64,000 bases of DNA from assembly GCA_016709965.1 (NCBI GenBank), contig JADJLT010000001.1, forward strand, positions 496,001-560,000, given 5' to 3'. This stretch comes from Betaproteobacteria bacterium (GTDB lineage: Bacteria > Pseudomonadota > Gammaproteobacteria > Burkholderiales > Rhodocyclaceae). Of this stretch, positions 57,940 to 64,000 are shown one piece after another (the first letter of the stretch is position 1; the number at the start of each line of letters is the position of its first letter). The position numbers and the translations under genes were made by a program. The notes under the pieces are model-generated. The model was not told where the DNA came from. It worked only from the letters and a program-made list of their open reading frames with translations, and did not search any database.

Positions 57940-59309
57940 GCCACTCAGTCGATCCTTTCACGCTGGGCCGTCGGGTCGAGCTGCTCTACCGAAATCTATT
58001 GATGGGGCAGATTTTTTCCGTCATCAATGCCATTACATTGACCTGGATTTCGAATTCGCTGACGGACAATCGAGCAGTTTACGGCTGGTTGCTGGCTACC
58101 ATTTCGATTGCCGGCTATCGAATCAGGCAGGCAAAGCAGTATCGCGCCGAGGATGAAACCTTCAGAATCAGCAACACCATACTATGGCGGAAGCGAGCCC
58201 AATTGGGCGCCATTTTGTCCAGCATCATATGGGCGAGCGGCGCCCTTTTGCTGATGTGGCAAGGAAATACACCACTACAACTATTCACGGCCTTCGTCAT
58301 GGCAGGCATGGTGGCTGGCGCAGTGCCCGTTCTCGCCGCTGATCGCTTGATATTCCGCAGCTATGCCGTACCGATCGTGCTTGCTGTCTTTGTCGGTTCG
58401 CTCGGCAGTGACGCGTTACATATCGCCTTCAGCTTGATGTCGCTGTTCTTTCTGGCGCTGGTTACTCGCAGTGCTGACCTGTTTCACGGCACGCTGGAAG
58501 AGACTTTCCGACTCGAACACGAAAAGGATGGGTTACTCGGCAACCTGGAGAAAGCCCGTGCCCTGGCGGAACGCTCGGATCGTGCCAAAACTGAATTCCT
58601 GGCCAACATCAGCCATGAGCTGCGGACGCCAATGAACGGCATTCTCGGCCTCTCGGAGCTCCTGAGTTTTGAGCCGCTGACCAATGACCAGAAATCACTG
58701 CTCGATCCGCTGCGCGTCTCGGCGCATGAGTTGATGCAGCAAATCGAGCACCTCATTCAATTGTCAGCACTCGAAGCCGGCCATGTCAAATTTCAAGCGG
58801 CTCCTTTTGTCGTCAATGAATTGCTTGATGGTTCGCTTGCAGCTCAAATCCGGAATGCCATCGCAAAAGGACTCGATCTTTCGCATTCCGCAGACCCGCA
58901 TTTGCCAGATGTTCTGGTCGGTGATCTGGCGCATCTGCAACAGGTCTTTGAGCACCTGGTCGGCAATGCCATCAAATTCACCGACCGCGGGACGATCAGT
59001 ATCAAGACTCGATTGATTGAGCACTCCGCAGACCAGGCCAAGGTTGAATTCAGCATTGTTGATACAGGTCCGGGCATTTCCCCGGAACAGCTCCAGCGCA
59101 TTGGCGGCATGCTGGTTCAGGGCGATGCCTCAAGTGCGCGTCGATTTGGCGGAATGGGCCTCGGTTTACCGATTGCCCGCCGGCTCATCGAATTGATGGG
59201 TGGTGAGTTGGGCATCAAAAGCGAGCTGGGGAGTGGCAGTACATTTCACTTCACACTGCCCTTCGCATTGACTGAATCTGATACGGAAACAGATTCCCTC
59301 GGCGCCTGA
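57936..59309 (+). CDS. Membrane sensor histidine kinase
   Basis: 457 residues from a TTG at 57936 overlapping the hslO stop. N-terminal part (about 20-180) has about five membrane helices with no known sensor domain. HisKA domain follows: phosphorylated H227 in F-L-A-N-I-S-H-E-L-R-T-P-M-N-G. HATPase_c: N box H-L-V-G-N-A-I-K-F-T near 346-355, V-D-T-G-P-G-I-S near 383-390 (G1) and F-G-G-M-G-L-G-L-P-I near 411-420 (G2). No receiver domain and no adjacent response regulator, so its partner is elsewhere. Confidence 0.9.
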   Translation: MSHSVDPFTLGRRVELLYRNLLMGQIFSVINAITLTWISNSLTDNRAVYGWLLATISIAGYRIRQAKQYRAEDETFRISNTILWRKRAQLGAILSSIIWASGALLLMWQGNTPLQLFTAFVMAGMVAGAVPVLAADRLIFRSYAVPIVLAVFVGSLGSDALHIAFSLMSLFFLALVTRSADLFHGTLEETFRLEHEKDGLLGNLEKARALAERSDRAKTEFLANISHELRTPMNGILGLSELLSFEPLTNDQKSLLDPLRVSAHELMQQIEHLIQLSALEAGHVKFQAAPFVVNELLDGSLAAQIRNAIAKGLDLSHSADPHLPDVLVGDLAHLQQVFEHLVGNAIKFTDRGTISIKTRLIEHSADQAKVEFSIVDTGPGISPEQLQRIGGMLVQGDASSARRFGGMGLGLPIARRLIELMGGELGIKSELGSGSTFHFTLPFALTESDTETDSLGA

Positions 59310-59329
59310 GCGCCCTCGGAAGCAAGCCC

Positions 59330-60736
59330 TCAGAGCACCTTGCCCGGGTTCATCAGGCCACGCGGGTCAAGCGCTTGCTTGATTGTTCGCATCAGTGCCA
59401 TCTCGACTGGACTCTTGTAACGCATTAGCTCGTCACGCTTGAGTTGACCAATGCCATGCTCCGCAGAAATCGAACCGTGCAGTGCAAAAACGATGTCGTG
59501 GACAATACGATTCACCGCTGCTTGGCTGGCGATAAAAGTTGCATTTTCCTGCGCATCCCCCCGTGAGAGGTTGTAATGCAGGTTGCCATCACCAACATGG
59601 CCGAAGGTGACAACACGGATACCTGGAAAAGCCTTAGTCAGGCTGGCATCTGCCATCGTGAGAAACTCCGGAATGCGTGACACCGGCACCGAGACATCGT
59701 GCTTGATGCTGACACCATCAATCTTTTGCGCCTCCGAAATGTTTTCGCGCAGCGCCCACAGCTTGCCGGCCTGCGTTTCAGATTGAGCCACGACACCATC
59801 GGTCACGTCGGCACCCGCGAAGCGATCAGCCAGCCAGGCTTCAAGCACAGGCGAATCAACATCCGAGAACTCGGCAAGCACGTACCAAGGGCTGGCTTCG
59901 GTCGGCCGCTGTGTATCTGGAATGTTCTTCAGGACGAGCCCAAGCGACGTCTCTGAAACCAGTTCAAAGGCGGTCAACTGCGCATCAAATTTCGATTTTG
60001 CCGCATTTAGCAGGTCGACCGCAGCAACTGGTGTGGGGACATTCAACCAGCAGGTCACCTGGGTAGTCGGCATTGGGAACAGTTTGAGCACAGCGCCCGT
60101 AATGATGCCCAAAGTACCTTCGGCACCAATGAACAGTTGTTTCAGATCGTAGCCGGTATTGTCCTTGCGCAACCCCCGCAGGCCATCCCATATTTCGCCA
60201 CTGGGCAGCACGACCTCGAGACCGAGCGCTAAATCGCGGGTATTTCCATAGCGCAGCACCTGCACACCGCCGGCATTTGTGGACAGGTTGCCACCAATCT
60301 GGCACGTCCCTTCGGAGGCAAGCGCCAGCGGGAACAGTCGCTCGGCGGCGCGTGCGGCTTCCTGAACAGCGGCCAGCGTGCACCCGGATTCTACTGAAAT
60401 CGTGTTGTTTTTCCGGTCGACCGCGACAATGCGGTTCAGGCGATTCAGGCTGATGACCACCGCCATGCCGCTACCATCGGGCGTCGCAGCGCCGCAATGG
60501 CCGGTGTTTCCACCCTGCGGCACGATCGGCACACCGGCTTCGCCGCAGGCCTTGACCACTGCCGCCACCTCGGCTGTATTGCCGGGGCGGACGATGCATC
60601 GCGCCGCACCGTGGTAACGGCCACGCCAGTCGGTCAGAAAAGGGGCCGTGTCGGCCGGATTGGTCAGCACCTGCGCAGTGCCGACGATCCCGGCCAGTAC
60701 TTCAATCAGATCAGACGACCTGGGCGTAGAGGTCAT
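59330..60736 (-). CDS. FAD-linked oxidase (D-2-hydroxyacid/glycolate dehydrogenase type)
   Basis: 468 residues from the ATG at 60736, 26 bases inside rimO's end; an ATG at 60748 is also possible. FAD-binding domain of the PCMH type with V-P-Q-G-G-N-T-G-H-C-G near 71-81 and G-G-N-L-S-T-N-A-G-G near 145-154; C-terminal FAD-oxidase domain with F-G-H-V-G-D-G-N-L-H-Y-N near 378-389 and S-A-E-H-G-I-G near 425-431. It belongs to the GlcD/D-lactate dehydrogenase/D2HGDH group; substrate uncertain, likely D-lactate or D-2-hydroxyglutarate. Confidence 0.9.
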   Translation of the reverse strand: MTSTPRSSDLIEVLAGIVGTAQVLTNPADTAPFLTDWRGRYHGAARCIVRPGNTAEVAAVVKACGEAGVPIVPQGGNTGHCGAATPDGSGMAVVISLNRLNRIVAVDRKNNTISVESGCTLAAVQEAARAAERLFPLALASEGTCQIGGNLSTNAGGVQVLRYGNTRDLALGLEVVLPSGEIWDGLRGLRKDNTGYDLKQLFIGAEGTLGIITGAVLKLFPMPTTQVTCWLNVPTPVAAVDLLNAAKSKFDAQLTAFELVSETSLGLVLKNIPDTQRPTEASPWYVLAEFSDVDSPVLEAWLADRFAGADVTDGVVAQSETQAGKLWALRENISEAQKIDGVSIKHDVSVPVSRIPEFLTMADASLTKAFPGIRVVTFGHVGDGNLHYNLSRGDAQENATFIASQAAVNRIVHDIVFALHGSISAEHGIGQLKRDELMRYKSPVEMALMRTIKQALDPRGLMNPGKVL

Positions 60737-62033
60737 GGTGGTCGGCATCAATGACCTTGACCTGCAGGAAATCACCCGGCTGGGCATCGAAGTGGCCGTC
60801 TAGGTAAACCAGACCGTCGATTTCCGGCGCGTCGGCCTTGGAACGGGCAATGGTGCCTTCTTCGTCGACCTCGTCGACCAGCACCTGAATGACCGTATCT
60901 ATCTTGGCGGCCAGCTTGTCGGCGGAAATATCTTCCTGTACCTGCATCAGCCAGCGGCGACGGTCTTCACGGATATCCTCCGGCGGCAGGCCTTCAAGTT
61001 CGTTGGCCTTGGCGCCTTCCACCGGCGAATAGGCAAAGGCACCAACGCGATCAAGCTTGGCGTCTTCGAGGAACTGGATCAGCTGATCGAAATCTTCCTC
61101 CGTCTCGCCGGGGAAGCCGGTAATGAATGTCGAGCGGATGACGATTTCCGGACAGATTTCGCGCCACTTGGCGATGCGCTCCAGCGTGTTCTCAGCCGAG
61201 GCCGGGCGCTTCATCGCTTTCAGGATCTTCGGGCTGGCATGTTGGAATGGTACGTCGAGGTAAGGCAGGATCTTGCCCTCGGCCATCAGCGGAATGATGT
61301 CATCGACCGACGGGTACGGATAAACGTAGTGCAGGCGAACCCAGATACCGAAGCTGGCCAGCGCATCGCACAATTCCTTCAGGCGCGACTTGACCGGTTT
61401 GCCGCCCCAGAAGGCGGTGCGGTATTTGAGATCGACGCCGTAGGCGCTGGTGTCCTGGGAAATAACGAGAATTTCTTTCACCCCGGCGCGGGCAAGGTTT
61501 TCGGCTTCGGCCAGCACATCGCCAACCGGGCGCGAAACGAGGCCGCCGCGCAGTGACGGAATGATGCAGAAGGTGCAACTGTGGTTGCAACCTTCGGAAA
61601 TCTTCAGGTAGGCAAAGTGGTCCGGCGTCAGGCGCACCCCTTGCGGCGGCACCAGATCGGAATATGGATCATGGGGCTTGGGCAGGTGCTGATGCACGAT
61701 GCCCATGACCTCGTCGGCGGCATGCGGGCCGGTGACGGCAAGCACGGACGGGTGTGTCGATTGCACGATATCGCCCTTGGCGCCAAGGCAACCGGTAACG
61801 ATGACCTTGCCGTTCTCGTTGAGCGCTTCGCCGATGGCATCGAGCGACTCCTCGACCGCAGCATCGATAAAGCCGCAAGTATTGACGATCACCAGATCGG
61901 AATTGTCGTAGCTCGGCGAAATTTCATAGCCTTCGGCGCGCAGCTTGGTCAGGATGCGCTCGGCGTCGGAAGAAGCTTTGGGACAACCAAGGGAAACGAA
62001 GCCGACGGTCGGCACTTTTTGCTGAATAGTCAT
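60711..62033 (-). CDS. rimO: Ribosomal protein S12 methylthiotransferase RimO
   Basis: 440 residues. Two iron-sulphur clusters: the N-terminal UPF0004 domain uses C17 (L-G-C-P-K), C53 (N-T-C-G-F) and C82 (T-G-C-L-G-A); the radical SAM cluster uses C149, C153, C156 (C-N-H-S-C-T-F-C). C-terminal TRAM domain about 370-438. It adds a methylthio group to Asp88 of ribosomal protein S12. Confidence 0.95.
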   Translation of the reverse strand: MTIQQKVPTVGFVSLGCPKASSDAERILTKLRAEGYEISPSYDNSDLVIVNTCGFIDAAVEESLDAIGEALNENGKVIVTGCLGAKGDIVQSTHPSVLAVTGPHAADEVMGIVHQHLPKPHDPYSDLVPPQGVRLTPDHFAYLKISEGCNHSCTFCIIPSLRGGLVSRPVGDVLAEAENLARAGVKEILVISQDTSAYGVDLKYRTAFWGGKPVKSRLKELCDALASFGIWVRLHYVYPYPSVDDIIPLMAEGKILPYLDVPFQHASPKILKAMKRPASAENTLERIAKWREICPEIVIRSTFITGFPGETEEDFDQLIQFLEDAKLDRVGAFAYSPVEGAKANELEGLPPEDIREDRRRWLMQVQEDISADKLAAKIDTVIQVLVDEVDEEGTIARSKADAPEIDGLVYLDGHFDAQPGDFLQVKVIDADHHDLYAQVV

Positions 62034-62090
62034 GCGAAGGAAACCTTATCCGGACAGGCCGGCAAACAAAGCGCGTATTTTACGGGGGAA

Positions 62091-63464
62091 TCAGTCCGGC
62101 AGGCGGGCAAGTGCCTGTTTCAATGCGTCGAAACATTGCTGATCGATGGCAGTTCCAACATTCGCGGCCATGATTTCCAGCGTCTTGGGGATCGGCACGG
62201 CCCCCCGGTAGGGGCGTTCGGCGGTAATCGCATCGAAAATATCGGCCGTGGTGATGACCCGCGTTTCCAGGCAGATATTCTCAGCCATCAGTCCACGTGG
62301 ATAGCCTTTGCCATCCAGCCGTTCATGATGCGCTGCCGAAACCCTGGCCAGCTCTGAAAATGCATCAATGCGCGACAAAATGGTTTCGGTGTACATGGCG
62401 TGCGCCTGCACCGCCACCCACTCGTCCGCATCAAGCTTGCCCGGCTTGTCGAGAATGCTGTTGCTGACACCAAGCTTGCCGACGTCGTGCAACAACGCGC
62501 CACGTCTCAACCAGCGACGGCGTTCGTGGGAAAAGCCAAGTTCCTCGGCAATCATATCGGTATAAAGTGCAACGCGCGTGCTGTGGCCACTGGTATAGGG
62601 ACTTTTGGAGTCAACGACCTGGCCGAAAGCGGCCGCAATGTCATCGAGATAGTCGTCATCAAGACCCACGACATGGCTGGCAGGCTCAAGCCCGAGCACT
62701 GCCTCGCTGATATCGGGCGAGGTCAGCGTTGCCCAGAAGGCATCTTCATCCGCGACCGCTTCGACGGCCCGAACCAGGCGCGGATCAAACCAGCCACCGG
62801 CACGTTGCCGGATTTCATCCAGCGCAGCCTGCGGCCCGCCCGCCGTGTGAAATACATCAACCACTTGCGCCAGAAGGGCGATCCGCGAATAAAGCGGAAT
62901 TTCCTCGCCGGCCAATTGCTGCGGCTTGCCCTGCCCGTTGAAATGCTCATCGAGACTGTATATGCCTGCCGCCACCTGCTCGGGGAAGCGGAGGAGTCGG
63001 GCTATTTCGGCGCCACGCTGGCAGCGAGTCGCAATCAATTCCTGAGCCACTTGCTCACCAGAGCGGAAAATGGTCAACACACTGCGAAAACGTTCGGCCA
63101 GCGGCGCTTTCAGCCCGGTATGCTTGAGCACGAAATTGAGCACCTGGGGCAGACTGTCGCCCACCGTCTTGAAATCACGTTTGAAGGTCAGGTCATCAGT
63201 CAGATACAGCGCGCAAATGCGCGCCGCGTTGCTGCTACAACCAAGGTCTTTCAGCAACAGCGTGTAATAGAGATCCCACAATTGCTCATCCGGCATGCCA
63301 ATACTGCGACCAATATGCATGCCGATCCAGCAGCATCGAACGCAATGACCTTCCGGCTGCCCCTCGGTGATATCCAGCGCATGACTGAGCGCAGAAATCA
63401 GTTCGGAAAGCCGCAATGGCGGCAGCTCAATGGAGGGCGAGGTGGGAGAATATTTGACGTGCAT
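62091..63464 (-). CDS. HD-GYP domain protein (putative cyclic-di-GMP phosphodiesterase)
   Basis: 457 residues from ATG at 63464; an ATG 13 codons upstream (63503) is possible but encodes an unlikely leader. N-terminal region resembles a first, degenerate HD domain (D-I-T-E-G-Q-P-E-G-H near 31-40). The C-terminal HD-GYP domain has H-S-T-R near 298-301, H-D-V-G-K-L near 328-333, H-H-E-R-L-D-G-K-G-Y-P near 379-389 and the T-x-A-D-I-F-D-A motif near 406-413. GYP is intact, so hydrolysis of c-di-GMP is expected. No transmembrane segment; no receiver domain. Confidence 0.9.
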   Translation of the reverse strand: MHVKYSPTSPSIELPPLRLSELISALSHALDITEGQPEGHCVRCCWIGMHIGRSIGMPDEQLWDLYYTLLLKDLGCSSNAARICALYLTDDLTFKRDFKTVGDSLPQVLNFVLKHTGLKAPLAERFRSVLTIFRSGEQVAQELIATRCQRGAEIARLLRFPEQVAAGIYSLDEHFNGQGKPQQLAGEEIPLYSRIALLAQVVDVFHTAGGPQAALDEIRQRAGGWFDPRLVRAVEAVADEDAFWATLTSPDISEAVLGLEPASHVVGLDDDYLDDIAAAFGQVVDSKSPYTSGHSTRVALYTDMIAEELGFSHERRRWLRRGALLHDVGKLGVSNSILDKPGKLDADEWVAVQAHAMYTETILSRIDAFSELARVSAAHHERLDGKGYPRGLMAENICLETRVITTADIFDAITAERPYRGAVPIPKTLEIMAANVGTAIDQQCFDALKQALARLPD

Positions 63465-63617
63465 TGGTCTGATCAGATTATCAGAAAATACAAAAGTTCT
63501 CATTTTTTTAACAAAAATACAAATTCGTAGCTAGCGCACAATACGCCTTATCAATGCACAGATCGCCAGCAGCCCTCAAACACCCAGCAAGCTGGGTAAC
63601 TTTCTGCGCAAATATCC

Positions 63618-63645
63618 TTGTCACACGACGGATATTGGTTATAAT
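63618..63645 (+). promoter_or_regulatory. Promoter of tRNA-Val
   Basis: TTGTCA and TATAAT separated by 16 bases, a near-consensus sigma-70 promoter. Start predicted about 63652, a few bases before the mature tRNA; no leader gene. Confidence 0.8.
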
Positions 63646-63656
63646 TCGCGCCCCTT

Positions 63657-63732
63657 GCGTTCTTAGCTCAGTTGGTAGAGCGTCTGCCTTACACGCAGAA
63701 TGTCGGCGGTTCGAGCCCGTCAGGACGCACCA
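63657..63732 (+). tRNA. tRNA-Val (anticodon TAC)
   Basis: 76 bases including encoded CCA. Acceptor GCGTTCT/AGGACGC (with a T-G pair), anticodon stem GTCTGC-type with loop CTTACAC giving TAC, T loop TTCGAGC, discriminator A. Its 3' end borders the integrase-bearing element and is the likely attachment site. Confidence 0.95.
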
Positions 63733-63741
63733 GAATTTGAT

Positions 63742-63792
63742 CTATTGTGATACACAATAGTCCGAAGAACCCCGCAAATGCGGGGTTTTTTA
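63742..63792 (+). terminator. tRNA-Val terminator region with two hairpins
   Basis: First CTATTGTG-ATA-CACAATAG (63742-63760), then AACCCCGCA-AA-TGCGGGGTT followed by six T's (63768-63792). The second is a strong intrinsic terminator; the first may help processing. Confidence 0.85.
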
Positions 63793-63845
63793 TTGCCGGT
63801 TCGTCCAGTGTCGTCTAAAGTGGTTTGAAGAAATACCATCGTTTT

Positions 63846-63885
63846 TGTTGGTATCGTTGTTGGTATTTCAAAGGGCTGTTGGTAT
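63846..63885 (+). repeat. Three direct repeats TGTTGGTAT upstream of the integrase gene
   Basis: TGTTGGTAT occurs at 63846-63854, 63858-63866 and 63877-63885. Upstream, GAAATACC is an inverted partner of GGTATTTC. Short clustered repeats beside an integrase gene and attachment site fit arm-type integrase or excisionase binding sites. Confidence 0.55.
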
Positions 63886-63918
63886 ACGCCCAAAAACCAA
63901 CCAATTTAGAGGTGTTGC

Positions 63919-64000
63919 ATGGCACTGACTGATCTTGCAATCCGGACAGCGAAACCGGCTGAAAAACCAAGGAAACTGGTCGATGAAAAAGGGATGTACA
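63919..64000 (+). CDS. P4-type tyrosine integrase, N-terminus only (cut by window edge)
   Basis: GAGG lies eight bases before the ATG at 63919. The 27 visible residues begin M-A-L-T-D-L-A-I-R-T-A-K-P-A-E-K-P, then K-L-V-D-E-K-G-M-Y. This is the start of the arm-type DNA-binding domain (DUF4102) of P4-like phage integrases, typically M-x-L-T-D-x-x-I-x-x-A-K-P-x-x-K-x-x-K-L-x-D-x-x-G-L-Y. Position and direction just beyond a tRNA 3' end are classic for genomic-island integration. The catalytic domain is outside the window. Confidence 0.9.
   Translation, partial: MALTDLAIRTAKPAEKPRKLVDEKGMY

Noticed and set aside
60390..60430. GCGGTCGACCGGAAAAAC in the FAD-oxidase gene as a repeat copy
   Set aside because: Head differs at one core base and the residues are conserved in the enzyme family (V-A-V-D), so coding constraint explains it.

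Overview
The window reads as a chromosomal segment of a betaproteobacterium, most likely Rhodocyclales (Dechloromonas/Azonexus/Zoogloea type). This is inferred from the gene order (rimP-nusA-infB-rbfA-truB-rpsO-pnp, scpA-scpB-rluB, surE-pcm-nlpD-rpoS, riboswitch-gcvTHP), an H-NS-like protein, and proteins typical of the exosortase/PEP-CTERM exopolysaccharide system. I see no plasmid functions, rRNA or CRISPR array.

Layout. (1) 1-6.4 kb is visibly more AT-rich and looks accessory. It holds the 3' part of a PrsT-like TPR gene, a Sel1-transglycosylase, a secreted trypsin-like protease and, convergent to them, a four-gene operon: a Tat-like exported protein, a PqqD-like protein, an HprK-like kinase and a nucleotidyltransferase. 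A sigma-54 promoter with a PEP-CTERM-type upstream box precedes that operon. This is the best candidate for an undescribed system. (2) 6.4-22 kb is a core block, mostly on the minus strand: tRNA-Arg, tRNA-Pro, dksA, pnp, rpsO, truB, rbfA, infB, nusA, rimP, rluB, scpB, scpA, an LAB_N membrane protein, trpS, a site-2 protease, a YciO-type protein and a PHP phosphoesterase. (3) 22-27.3 kb is the glycine cleavage operon (gcvT, gcvH, gcvP plus a small unknown gene) behind a tandem glycine riboswitch and terminator.

(4) 27.3-30.7 kb carries a DnaJ-like protein, arginase, YceH and a 3'-5' exonuclease. Three of the four are clearly broken by short, mostly homopolymer, indels, and the DnaJ-like gene lacks an in-frame start; this suggests local sequence errors or a decaying patch. 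(5) 30.7-34.1 kb has a GIY-YIG protein, two YeeE/YedE halves, a small gene remnant, tRNA-Ser and lysC. (6) 34.2-40.1 kb has a histone-deacetylase family gene, then the moxR-DUF58-tgpA cluster and an MltB transglycosylase, which converges on rpoS. (7) 40-43.7 kb is rpoS-nlpD-pcm-surE and an H-NS-like gene. (8) 43.9-49.9 kb has alkaline phosphatase with two small exported proteins, an alpha/beta hydrolase, a hexose-6-phosphate mutarotase and a DUF3301 protein.

(9) 50-63.5 kb is mixed housekeeping and signalling: a protein with PilZ-like motifs, rlmJ, a MazG-like protein, gamma-carbonic anhydrase, fliW, tex, an ArsC/YffB reductase, hslO, a membrane histidine kinase, an FAD-linked oxidase, rimO and an HD-GYP protein. 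(10) At the right edge a tRNA-Val gene is followed at once by the start of a P4-type integrase, so the window ends at the left border of an integrated element.

Across the whole window runs a short dispersed repeat (core GCGGTCAACC-GAAAAA, often ending ATTTTCAAA) of about ten copies, both intergenic and inside genes, that none of the genes explains.
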